The translations under genes and the position numbers were made by a program. A DNA stretch of 64,000 bases from Sphingomonas bacterium (lineage in GTDB: Bacteria; Pseudomonadota; Alphaproteobacteria; Sphingomonadales; Sphingomonadaceae), in contig NZ_JAQGLJ010000128.1 of assembly GCF_028292945.1 (NCBI RefSeq), positions 1 to 64,000 of the forward strand, given 5' to 3'. Below the pieces are notes generated by a model. It had not been told where the DNA came from. It ran no database searches and saw only the letters and a list, made by a program, of their open reading frames with translations. Below, piece after piece: positions 19,529-28,308 of this stretch (position 1 is the stretch's first letter; the number at the start of each line of letters is the position of its first letter).

Positions 19529-22150
19529 ATGTCCGCCCGCCCCGGATCCGTCACCGCCGTGCTCGGGCCGACCAACACCGGCAAGACGCATCTCGCGATC
19601 GAGCGGATGTGCGGGCATTCATCCGGCATCATCGGCTTCCCGCTGCGGCTGCTCGCGCGCGAGGTCTATGACCGGGTGGTCGCGATCAAGGGCAGGGAGC
19701 GCGTGGCACTCGTCACCGGCGAGGAGAAGATCGTCCCGCCCGACGCGCGCTGGTTCCTGTGCACCGCCGAATCGATGCCGAGCCACGAAGCGTCGTTCGT
19801 GGCACTCGACGAGGCGCAGCTGGGTGCGGACCCCGAGCGCGGCCACGTCTTTACCGATCGCCTGCTGCGGTTTCGCGGCCGCGACGAGACGATGATCCTC
19901 GGTTCCGAAGCGTTGCGCCCGATGATCCGCGCGTTGGTGCCCGATGCCGAGATTGTCGCGCGGCCACGCTTTTCGACGCTGACCTATGCGGGTGCCAAGA
20001 AGATCAGCCGGCTACCCAAGCGGACCGCGATCGTCGCGTTCAGCGCCGAGGAGGTGTACGCCGTCGCCGAGATGCTGCGACGCCTGCGCGGGGGCGCAGC
20101 GGTGGTGATGGGCGCGCTCAGCCCCCGCACCCGTAACGCGCAGGTGGCGATGTTCCAGGCGGGCGAGGTGGATTACCTAGTCGCGACCGATGCGATCGGC
20201 ATGGGGCTGAACATGGACGTGGCGCATGTCGCGTTCGCGTCGCTGCACAAGTTCGATGGTCGTCGCCAGCGCCGCCTGACCGTCGCCGAGATGGCGCAGA
20301 TCGCCGGCCGCGCGGGTCGCCACCAGCGCGACGGGACGTTCGGGTCGGTGACGGAGGAAGGACCGGGCGCGTTCGGGCCGGAGGAGGTGCTGGCGATCGA
20401 GGAACACCGCTTCCCGCGCCTGGAGCATCTCTACTGGCGCGACGGCGAGCCCGACCTGTCGAGCATCGACGCGCTGATCGCCAGCCTGGAGCGTCGGCCC
20501 GACGACCCCGTGCTGCGACCCGCCTCGCAGGCGCTCGATCTCGGGGTGCTCAAGCGCCTGGCGGACGATCCGGAGGTGCGCGACCGGGTGCGCTCGCCAT
20601 CGGCGGTCGCGCGGCTGTGGGCGGCGTGCGGTGTGCCCGACTTCCGCAAGGTCGGACTCGACCCGCACGCGCGCTTCGTGGCGCGGCTGCACGGCTATCT
20701 CAGCAGTGGGAACGGCTATGTCCCGCACCAATGGTTCGCCGACGAGATCGCGCGGCTCGACACGGTGGCGGGCGATGTCGAAGTGCTGGCCGGGCGCGTC
20801 GCCGCCGTGCGCACCTGGGCCTATATCGCCCACCGCCCGAACTGGCTCGCCGACCCCGCGCATTGGGCGGAGCGCACGCGCGCGATCGAGGAGCGCCTGT
20901 CCGACGCGCTGCACGCAAGCCTGACCCAGCGCTTCGTCGACAAGCGTACCACCGCGCTGATGCGCCAGATCGGCGCGGGCGCGAGCGCGATGCCGGTGGT
21001 GATCGGCGCCGAGGGCGAGGTGCTGGTCGAGGATCACCCGATCGGCCGCCTCGACGGCTTCCGCTTCACCGTGGCGGCGGACGCGCGAGCGGGCGACAAG
21101 CGCTTGCTGCTGGCGGCGGCGGAACAGCGGCTGGGCGGCGAGCGTGCCGCGCGGGCAAGAGCATTGGTGGCGGCGGGGGACGAGGCGTTCGAACTGAAAG
21201 TCGAGATCACGCCGTCGGCACAGCCCCTCCCCGGCGAAAGCCGGGGCCCAGCTCCCACTGAGGATTGCCGGGAAAGCGGCAGTCGGCGCAAAGCGCCGAC
21301 ACTGGGCCCCGGCTTTGGCCGGGGAAGTGATGAGGCCGAGGCCGCACCCACGATCCGCTGGCAGTCCCACCCCATCGCCACCCTCGCCTCCGGGCCTTCC
21401 CCCGCCCGCCCCCAGATCAAACTCGACCGCAGCCTCGACGCGCTCGAGCCCCCCGCGCGTGCCGCGATCAAGGTGCGGGTGGAACGATGGCTGGCGGATC
21501 AGCTCGCGCGTCGCGTCTCCGCCCTTGTGCGCCTGGCAGACCTGTCCCGCGACCGTGACGTCAGCCCGGCATTGCGCGTTATCGCGGGCGCGCTGGAGGC
21601 GGCAGGCGGCATCGCGCCGCGCCGCCCGCTTGCCGTATCGCTCGACGCGCTGCCGCTGCCAGAGCGCAGGCTGCTGCGGCAGGCCGGCGTGACGGTCGGC
21701 GCGCTCGACCTGTTCGCGCCCGCGCTGCTCAAGCCGGACGCTGCGCGTTGGCGTCGCACGCTGCTGTCGCTCAAGGGCGACGCGCCGCCGCTGCCGCCGA
21801 CCGGTGCCACGGTGCTGCCACGCGCTACGGGCGGCGCGACGCTGGCCGCCGGCTTTCGCCCGATCGGGGCGCAGGCGGTGCGCGTCGATCTGGTAGAACG
21901 GATCGCGGGCGCGGCGTTCGAGGCACGATCCGGACGCAAGCCCTTCACGCCCGACCCGGCGCTCGCCACGTCGATCGGGCTGGAGCCAGCGACGCTCGCA
22001 CGGCTGATGGCGGAACTGGGCTTTCGCCAGGTCGCGGGTGAGGAGGGGCAATGGGCGTGGCGCGGCCGCCCGCCTGTCCGCCCGGTTGCGCCGACGGCGC
22101 GCCCCGACAGCGCGTTCGCCGCGCTAGCCGACTGGGGTGCGGGTGGCTGA
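19529..22150 (+). CDS. Suv3-like DExH RNA helicase
   Basis: VTAVLGPTNTGKTHLAIERM, FVALDEAQLGADPERGHVFTDRLL, VDYLVATDAIGMGLNMDVAHVAF, QIAGRAGRHQRDGTFG. Confidence 0.92.
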   Translation: MSARPGSVTAVLGPTNTGKTHLAIERMCGHSSGIIGFPLRLLAREVYDRVVAIKGRERVALVTGEEKIVPPDARWFLCTAESMPSHEASFVALDEAQLGADPERGHVFTDRLLRFRGRDETMILGSEALRPMIRALVPDAEIVARPRFSTLTYAGAKKISRLPKRTAIVAFSAEEVYAVAEMLRRLRGGAAVVMGALSPRTRNAQVAMFQAGEVDYLVATDAIGMGLNMDVAHVAFASLHKFDGRRQRRLTVAEMAQIAGRAGRHQRDGTFGSVTEEGPGAFGPEEVLAIEEHRFPRLEHLYWRDGEPDLSSIDALIASLERRPDDPVLRPASQALDLGVLKRLADDPEVRDRVRSPSAVARLWAACGVPDFRKVGLDPHARFVARLHGYLSSGNGYVPHQWFADEIARLDTVAGDVEVLAGRVAAVRTWAYIAHRPNWLADPAHWAERTRAIEERLSDALHASLTQRFVDKRTTALMRQIGAGASAMPVVIGAEGEVLVEDHPIGRLDGFRFTVAADARAGDKRLLLAAAEQRLGGERAARARALVAAGDEAFELKVEITPSAQPLPGESRGPAPTEDCRESGSRRKAPTLGPGFGRGSDEAEAAPTIRWQSHPIATLASGPSPARPQIKLDRSLDALEPPARAAIKVRVERWLADQLARRVSALVRLADLSRDRDVSPALRVIAGALEAAGGIAPRRPLAVSLDALPLPERRLLRQAGVTVGALDLFAPALLKPDAARWRRTLLSLKGDAPPLPPTGATVLPRATGGATLAAGFRPIGAQAVRVDLVERIAGAAFEARSGRKPFTPDPALATSIGLEPATLARLMAELGFRQVAGEEGQWAWRGRPPVRPVAPTARPDSAFAALADWGAGG
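21224..21326. repeat. Palindromic element inserted in frame within the helicase gene
   Basis: Arms TCCCCGGCGAAAGCCGGGGCCCAG (21228-21251) and CTGGGCCCCGGCTTTGGCCGGGGA (21302-21325) are inverted repeats with 23/24 matches; inner stem GTCGGCGC-aaa-GCGCCGAC (21282-21300). Confidence 0.85.
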
Positions 22151-22448
22151 CACCATGCGGCTCGACCGTTTCCTGTGGTGGGTGCGGCTGGCAAAGACCC
22201 GTTCCGCCGCACAGGCGCTCGCAGCCGACGGCCGGCTGCGTATCGACGGACGCCCGATCGACCGCGCGCATGCCGCGGTGCGGGTCGGCAACGTGCTGAC
22301 CTATGCCAGCGGTCAGCACGTGCGCGTGGTGCGCGTCGAGGCGCTGCCCGCGCGGCGTGGCCCGGCGCCCGAGGCGCAGGCGTGTTACGCCGACCTTTTA
22401 GGCTCGGCGGCCCCTGCAAACGTCTCGCAACAGTCCGCGTCCGATTGA
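22137..22448 (+). CDS. S4 domain RNA-binding protein (Hsp15-like)
   Basis: MRLDRFLWWVRLAKTRSAAQALAADGRLRIDGRPIDRAHAAVRVGNVLTY. Confidence 0.88.
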   Translation: MRVADTMRLDRFLWWVRLAKTRSAAQALAADGRLRIDGRPIDRAHAAVRVGNVLTYASGQHVRVVRVEALPARRGPAPEAQACYADLLGSAAPANVSQQSASD

Positions 22449-22517
22449 CGCCTATCGGAACGCGGCATAGCAGCGTCGCGTTCAACGCCGGGCCGGCCCG
22501 GCATTGGGGGAAGATCA

Positions 22518-22859
22518 ATGACCTACGTCGTTACCGACGCCTGCATCCGCTGCAAGTACATGGACTGCGTCGAGGTTTGCCCCGTGGATTGCTTCTACGA
22601 AGGCGAGACGATGCTGGTCATCAACCCGTCCGAATGCATCGACTGCGGCGTATGCGAGCCCGAATGTCCGGCCGAGGCGATCCTGCCCGACACCGAGGCG
22701 AACCTGGAGCAGTGGCTGGAGCTCAACGCCACCTTCTCCGCCAATTGGCCCAACGTCACGCGCAAGGCCGATCAGACCCCCGCGGACGCCGACGAGCACA
22801 AGGGCGAGGCGGGCAAGTACGACAAGTATTTCACCCCAGATGCCGGGGCCGGCGACTAA
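22518..22859 (+). CDS. fdxA: 7Fe-8S type ferredoxin FdxA
   Basis: [55 protein letters not shown]. Confidence 0.96.
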   Translation: MTYVVTDACIRCKYMDCVEVCPVDCFYEGETMLVINPSECIDCGVCEPECPAEAILPDTEANLEQWLELNATFSANWPNVTRKADQTPADADEHKGEAGKYDKYFTPDAGAGD

Positions 22860-23166
22860 GGCGCAAGCGCGGCAGCCGGCCACGCCCGGCTGACTCGCGC
22901 CAGCCCGGCCGGCGACGGCCCCCCGCAAAGTTTTATTTTGCAGGGCGCCCCGGTGTCGGCACCGCCGAACCCGTTCGACGACGCTTGGGAAGCCAAAGTG
23001 CGCCAGCTATCCTGACGGAAAGCTAGCAATTTTCTTACAACCATGTTAATGGTGCCGCGACGGGCGATTCCGCCCGCTTGTGAACATCTGCATCTTTTTC
23101 GTGAACTTGGCTCGGGCGGCTAGCCCGACGTCATCGCGACGGATGCGCTGCAAGGAAAGGCCATCC

Positions 23167-23700
23167 ATGGCTGCCAAGGCGCTGCTCTTCGACGTCGGCG
23201 ATTACGTCGTTTATCCCAAGCACGGCGTCGGCCGCGTGATCGAGCTGCAGAAGCAGGAGATCGCCGGGCTCAGCCTCGAACTTTACGTGCTGCGTTTCGA
23301 GAAGGAGCGCATGACGCTCCGGGTGCCGACCAACAAGGCCGAAGCGGTCGGGATGCGCAAGCTGTCGTCCGACAAGACGATGCGCGAGGCGATGGACACG
23401 CTCAAGGGCAAGCCGAAGGTCAAGCGCACCATGTGGTCCAGGCGGGCGCAGGAATATGAGGCGAAGATCAACTCGGGCGATCTCGTCTCGATCGCCGAGG
23501 TGACCCGCGATCTGTTCCGCGCCGAGGACCAGCCGGAGCAGAGCTATTCCGAGCGCCAGATCTTCGAAGCCGCATGCTCGCGCCTCGCGCGCGAACTCGC
23601 CGCGATGGAGCAGATCGACGAACCGGGTGCGCAGGTGAAGATCCTCGACATCCTCCGCGCGGCGGCGGCGATCTACAACAAGGACAAGGTGCCGGCCTGA
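23167..23700 (+). CDS. carD: CarD family transcriptional regulator
   Basis: FDVGDYVVYPKHGVGRVIELQKQEIAGLSLELYVLRFEKERMTLRVPTNKAE. Confidence 0.95.
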   Translation: MAAKALLFDVGDYVVYPKHGVGRVIELQKQEIAGLSLELYVLRFEKERMTLRVPTNKAEAVGMRKLSSDKTMREAMDTLKGKPKVKRTMWSRRAQEYEAKINSGDLVSIAEVTRDLFRAEDQPEQSYSERQIFEAACSRLARELAAMEQIDEPGAQVKILDILRAAAAIYNKDKVPA

Positions 23701-23772
23701 GGCCGAACCTCGGTCAACGTGGCTCCTGTTCAAGGGTCCATGCGAGCCGGTTGCAGCTGGCGTGAGGCTGAT

Positions 23773-23810
23773 GCCGCGCATGGATGCTGAACGGGTTCAG
23801 CATGACGAAG
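23773..23810. repeat. Dispersed palindrome (GCGCATGGATGCTGAAC...GTTCAGCATGACG)
   Basis: CGCGCATGGATGCTGAACGGGTTCAGCATGACGAAG, near identical to 1221-1251 and 52490-52515. Confidence 0.75.
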
Positions 23811-23814
23811 AAGA

Positions 23815-23843
23815 AGGGCGGTCCTGCGGGGCTGCCCTTTTTC
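23815..23843 (+). terminator. Possible Rho-independent terminator downstream of carD
   Basis: GGGCGG...CTGCCC stem (with wobble) followed by TTTTT. Confidence 0.4.
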
Positions 23844-23899
23844 ATTGGCGTGTGTGCCCAAGTGTGTCACGTTCACACTACACTACCGGAGAGTTCACG

Positions 23900-24637
23900 A
23901 TGCGCGTTCTGGCCCTGGCCATGCTGCTGCCCCTCGCCGCCTGCAACGTCGGCGCGAGCAGCGGCGACACGGACGACGGCACTCCCGGCGTCGCCGCGCA
24001 GGGCTCGGGCAATACGCGGACCTACGCCGTCGCCGACTTCACCGGCGTCGATCTGCGCGGGGCGGACGATGTCGACGTGCGGGTCGGCCCCGGCTTTTCC
24101 GTGCGTGCCGATGGCGACCCGCAGCTGCTCGATCGGCTGAAGATCAGCAAGGTCGGCACGACGCTGCGCATCTCCCGCACCAACACCGCCGGCTGGAACT
24201 GGAGCGGCGACGACGCGAAGATCGCGATCACGTTGCCGCGGCTGGTCGAGGCGTCGGCCGCCGGGTCGGGCGACATGACGGTCGATCGGGTCGCGGAGGA
24301 GCGGTTCAAGGGCGCGGTCGCCGGCTCGGGCAGCCTGTCGATCGCCGCCCTGCAGGTGCAGGAGGCCGACATCGCGCTGGCCGGCTCTGGCGATGCCAAG
24401 CTCGCCGGCACCGCGCGCGCGCTGAAGGTCTCCGTCGCCGGTTCGGGGGATGTCGACGCGGCCGGACTCAAGGCAAGCGGTGCCGAGGTATCGATCGCCG
24501 GCTCCGGCAGCGTCAAGGCAGTGGTGGAGGGTCAGGCCAAGGTCTCCGTCGCGGGCTCGGGCAACGTCGATCTGGGCGACAAGGCGCAATGCCAGACAAG
24601 CAAGCTCGGCTCCGGCACGGTCCGCTGCGGCCAGTGA
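23900..24637 (+). CDS. Head GIN domain (DUF2807) lipoprotein
   Basis: Lipobox LPLAAC; repeated (V/I/L)AGSG(S/D/N) beta-helix turns; GNTRTYAVADFTGVDLRGADDVDVRVG. Confidence 0.82.
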   Translation: MRVLALAMLLPLAACNVGASSGDTDDGTPGVAAQGSGNTRTYAVADFTGVDLRGADDVDVRVGPGFSVRADGDPQLLDRLKISKVGTTLRISRTNTAGWNWSGDDAKIAITLPRLVEASAAGSGDMTVDRVAEERFKGAVAGSGSLSIAALQVQEADIALAGSGDAKLAGTARALKVSVAGSGDVDAAGLKASGAEVSIAGSGSVKAVVEGQAKVSVAGSGNVDLGDKAQCQTSKLGSGTVRCGQ

Positions 24638-25347
24638 TGCCGCGCCGCCTCCTGCCCTTCGCGTTGCTCGCGGTCGCCGCCGCGGCCCCTGCGGCACAAC
24701 GAAAAGTGCAGATCACCAGCTTCGAACGGATGCGCGTCGAGGGGCCGTTCCAGGTCGCGGTGATAACGGGTCGCTCGCCCACCGCCACGATCAGCGGCGA
24801 CCCGCGTCGGCTGGAGCGGGTCGACGTGCGCGTCGATGGCCGCACGCTCGTGATCCGCACGCCCGCCGGGCTCGCGCGCGAGGAGCGTGGGGCGGAGAGT
24901 GGGCCGAGCGCGCCGATCCAGATCATGCTCGGCACGCCGACGCTGACATCGGCGACCGCGATCGGCGGCGGCGCGCTAACGATCGCGGGCGGACGGGTGC
25001 CGCGGCTCGACCTGTCGGTCGCCGGCGCCGGCTCGATCGCGTTCGCGAGCGCGGAAGTGGAACAGGTAAACGCGACCGTGATCGGCAACGGCCAGATCAC
25101 GCTGGCCGGCCGCGCCGCGCGCGCGCGGCTGCTTATCAATGGCGCGGGCAGGATCGATGCCGATGGACTGGAAGCCGGCGAGCTGATTGTGCGCATGGAC
25201 GGTCCGGGCGAGGCGACCGCGCGGGCTCGCTTCATCGCGGACGTAACGAACACCGGGCTGGGCCGCGTCACCGTGGCTGGCGCGCCGAAATGCACGGTGA
25301 AGAACGTGGCCGGCGGCCCGGTGGAATGCGGGGCACCGGCACGGTAG
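24637..25347 (+). CDS. Head GIN domain (DUF2807) protein, secreted
   Basis: Signal peptide MPRRLLPFALLAVAAAAPAAQ; ITSFERMRVEGPFQVAVITG...; ATGA overlap with the paralogue upstream. Confidence 0.8.
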   Translation: MPRRLLPFALLAVAAAAPAAQRKVQITSFERMRVEGPFQVAVITGRSPTATISGDPRRLERVDVRVDGRTLVIRTPAGLAREERGAESGPSAPIQIMLGTPTLTSATAIGGGALTIAGGRVPRLDLSVAGAGSIAFASAEVEQVNATVIGNGQITLAGRAARARLLINGAGRIDADGLEAGELIVRMDGPGEATARARFIADVTNTGLGRVTVAGAPKCTVKNVAGGPVECGAPAR

Positions 25348-25355
25348 CCCCCCCT

Positions 25356-25379
25356 CCCTCTCCCGCAAGCGGGAGAGGG
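25356..25379. terminator. Bidirectional hairpin between convergent genes
   Basis: CCCTCTCCCGC-aa-GCGGGAGAGGG perfect 11-bp stem between convergent DUF2807 and DUF1489 genes. Confidence 0.5.
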
Positions 25380-25784
25380 TTAGATAAGCGCCAGTTCCGC
25401 CAGCTTGCCCACCAGCGCCGGCGGCATGTCCGCGACGCCGCCCGCTTCACCAACCAGATCGGCCGGCGCGTCGGCATGCTCCAGATAGCGCCAGCCCTGA
25501 TGTGCGCGTTTGGGTCGCGCGAGTACCAGCATCAGCGTCGGATCGAGGTGGATCGCCACCCGGCCGCCTTCCGCCTCACCGAAGTGCAGGATCGCCGAGC
25601 GCGCGACGAGTTGATGCTTGATGATCCAGTAGAGCGAGCCTTGTCCGGCCACTTCCTCGTGCCGCTTGGGCAGGTAGCGCGTCGACAGGAACAGCGGTCC
25701 CTCCTCAGCCCGCGCGCGCAGGCGCTCGGCGAGATAATCGGCGCTGTGGCAGCCGAACGCTACCTTGGTCAGATGAAGCGGCAC
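25380..25784 (-). CDS. DUF1489 family protein
   Basis: (V)PLHLTKVAFGCHSADYLAERLRARAEEGPLFLSTRYLPKRHEEVAGQGSLYWIIKHQLVARSAI. Confidence 0.82.
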   Translation of the reverse strand: MPLHLTKVAFGCHSADYLAERLRARAEEGPLFLSTRYLPKRHEEVAGQGSLYWIIKHQLVARSAILHFGEAEGGRVAIHLDPTLMLVLARPKRAHQGWRYLEHADAPADLVGEAGGVADMPPALVGKLAELALI

Positions 25785-25815
25785 GCCGCTGGATGTGGGC
25801 GGGCGAACATCAGCG

Positions 25816-27222
25816 TCAACCCGTCCCGACCAGGCCGGTCGCCACGGCCAGCCCCAGGAACGCAAAGAACCCCATCGAGTCGGTCACCATCGTCACGAAC
25901 ACCGACGAGGCCACGGCGGGATCCTGGTTGAGCCGCTCCAGCGTCACCGGCACGACCACGCCGGCCAACCCTGCAACGGCGACGTTGATGACGATCGCGC
26001 CCGCGATCACCAGCCCCAGCTGCACGTTGCCGAACCACAATGCCGCGCCCGTGCCGAGCAGCACCGCGACCGTGCCGCCGTTCATCAGCGCCACCGTCAT
26101 CTCGCGGCGCAGCGTGCGCAGCGTATTCGATTGCGTCAGCTGATTGGTCGCCAGCGCACGCACCGCCACCGCCATCGTCTGCGTCCCCGCGTTGCCGCCG
26201 ATCGACGCGACGATCGGCATCAGGATCGCCAGCGCCACCATCTGCTCGATCGCGCCGCCGAATGCGGCGATGATCGACGAGGCGATGGCGGCGGTGAACA
26301 GGTTGGCGACCAGCCAGCGGACCCGCTGGACATAGGTATCGCGCAGCGGCTCGTTGATGTCGCCCTCGCCCGCACCCGACAGCAGCAGCGCGTCCTCGCC
26401 CGCCTCCTGCTGGATGATGTGGACCACGTCGTCGACGGTGATCATTCCCACCAGCCGCCCGCTGCCGTCGACCACCGCGGCGGAGATCAGCGCATATTTC
26501 TGAAACCGCAGGCCCACCTCTTCCTGGTCCATGTCGACCGGGATCAGCGTCTGTTCGCGCTTCATCACGTCCGCCATGGCGACGGTGCGGGGCGTGCGCA
26601 GGATCCACGACAGCGCGCAGGTGCCGACCGGATGATGCCGGCCGTCGACCACGAACACTTCCCAGAAGTCGGTGGTCAGATCGTCATGCCCGCGCAGGTA
26701 ATCGATCGTGTCGCCTACCGTCCAATGATCGGGCACCGCGATCAGCTCGCGCTGCATCAGCCGGCCGGCGGTCTCCTCGCCATAGCTGAGCGCCTCCTCG
26801 ATCGCGGCGCGATCGTCGGGCTCCATCGCGCGCAGCACCTCGCGCTGCTCGTCGGCGTCCAGATCCTCGATGATCGCGACCGCGTCGTCGGTGTCCAGCT
26901 CCGACGCGATGTTCGCCACCTGCGTCGCGGACAGCTCGTCGATCAGGTCCTCGCGGACCCAGTCGTTCATCTCCGCGAACACGTCCGCGTCGAGCAGGTC
27001 GGACAAAGCAGCCGCCAGCGCGTCGCGGCGGTCGGTCGAGGTCAGCTCGAACAGATCGGCGATATCGGCCGGGTGCAAGGGGGCAACGAGCGCACGCGCG
27101 CCCTCCGCGTCGCCCGCCTCGACGGCATCAAGCACCGCGTCGACGAACTCGGGCCGCAGCCGGTCGTCGCGATCCAGCTGGTCGCCCGCGATCTCGGGTT
27201 CGGGAAGCTCGGTCTGGTTCAC
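25816..27222 (-). CDS. mgtE: Magnesium transporter MgtE
   Basis: CBS-type N-domain plus C-terminal TM domain with IVASIGGNAGTQTMAVAVRAL. Confidence 0.95.
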   Translation of the reverse strand: MNQTELPEPEIAGDQLDRDDRLRPEFVDAVLDAVEAGDAEGARALVAPLHPADIADLFELTSTDRRDALAAALSDLLDADVFAEMNDWVREDLIDELSATQVANIASELDTDDAVAIIEDLDADEQREVLRAMEPDDRAAIEEALSYGEETAGRLMQRELIAVPDHWTVGDTIDYLRGHDDLTTDFWEVFVVDGRHHPVGTCALSWILRTPRTVAMADVMKREQTLIPVDMDQEEVGLRFQKYALISAAVVDGSGRLVGMITVDDVVHIIQQEAGEDALLLSGAGEGDINEPLRDTYVQRVRWLVANLFTAAIASSIIAAFGGAIEQMVALAILMPIVASIGGNAGTQTMAVAVRALATNQLTQSNTLRTLRREMTVALMNGGTVAVLLGTGAALWFGNVQLGLVIAGAIVINVAVAGLAGVVVPVTLERLNQDPAVASSVFVTMVTDSMGFFAFLGLAVATGLVGTG

Positions 27223-27328
27223 GCGCGCCTCCCTGATCGGACAGGCCGCGCCCTACCGCGCCGCAGCATGATTTGCCAGCCGCGCACGCGCCGATTAGGG
27301 CGTCGCCAACATCCCGAAAGGATCATTC

Positions 27329-27784
27329 ATGGCCGACTTCTCCACGCTCACCCTCACCCTGGACGGCGGCGACGTCGTCATCCGCTTCCGCCCCGACCTC
27401 GCGCCCGGCCACGTCGCCCGCATCGCGGAGCTGGCGAACGAAGGGTTCTACGACGGCGTGCCGTTCCACCGCGTCATCCCCGGCTTCATGGCGCAGGGCG
27501 GCGATGGCGGAAAGGGCGACGGAACGGGCGGCTCCACCAAGCCCAACCTGAAGGCGGAGTTCTCCAAGGAGCCGCACGTTCGCGGCACCTGTTCGATGGC
27601 ACGCACCAATCAGCCGGACACGGCCAATTCGCAGTTCTTCATCTGCTTCGCCGACTCACGCTTTCTCGACGGGCAGTACACCGTCTGGGGTCAGGTGGAG
27701 AGCGGCATGGAGCTGGTCGACGCACTCCCCGTCGGCGAGCCCCCCCGCGCGCCGGGCAAGATCGTGACGGCGAAGGCTGCGTAG
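27329..27784 (+). CDS. Cyclophilin-type peptidylprolyl isomerase
   Basis: FYDGVPFHRVIPGFMAQGGDGGKGDGTGG...CSMARTNQPDTANSQFFICFADSRFLDGQYTVWGQV. Confidence 0.95.
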   Translation: MADFSTLTLTLDGGDVVIRFRPDLAPGHVARIAELANEGFYDGVPFHRVIPGFMAQGGDGGKGDGTGGSTKPNLKAEFSKEPHVRGTCSMARTNQPDTANSQFFICFADSRFLDGQYTVWGQVESGMELVDALPVGEPPRAPGKIVTAKAA

Positions 27785-27917
27785 AAGGAGGTAGCTAAAG
27801 CTTCGCCCGAGTCCAATGACGGTGTAAGAGGCACGGGTCGAGAAGTTGGCAGCCTCGACTATAGGGCAGCAACCTCCGGCCCCACCCGGCGTTTATCCTC
27901 GCGACAGAGGTGCCGGT

Positions 27918-28229
27918 ATGGCGGACGAAGAGTTCCCGCGTGAGGACGAACTGGAAGGGCGGCAGGCTGCCGCCCTCTATCCCGTCGGCCGTGCGTTGCG
28001 GACGACGTTCGACGCGGAGAACCATGACAGCCTGGGCAATGACCTGACCGGGTTGATGCTGGAGCTGGCGCATATCGATCCCGACGCGCCGCCGCTGCCC
28101 AGACCGGTGGTGCCACCGCTCGCGTCGACGCCGGTGCCGATCCCCCCAATCGTTGCCGCCGAAGCGAGTACGCCTGCGGGTGAGTCAGCATCGTGGTGGC
28201 GCAGCGCCGTGGACAAGCTGATGCGCTGA
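27918..28229 (+). CDS. Conserved hypothetical protein
   Basis: MADEEFPREDELEGRQAAALYPVGRALRTTFDAENHDSLGNDLTGLMLELAHI... Confidence 0.6.
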   Translation: MADEEFPREDELEGRQAAALYPVGRALRTTFDAENHDSLGNDLTGLMLELAHIDPDAPPLPRPVVPPLASTPVPIPPIVAAEASTPAGESASWWRSAVDKLMR

Positions 28230-28308
28230 CGGCGAGTCCTTAATCGAGATTGCCGTTCCCTATGCCACCCCTGTCCCCCCTCAACCCGATCGGCTAGGCG
28301 TCGCGACG

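Noticed and set aside
20177-22051. 624-aa minus-strand ORF
   Set aside because: Shadow ORF antisense to the Suv3-like helicase.
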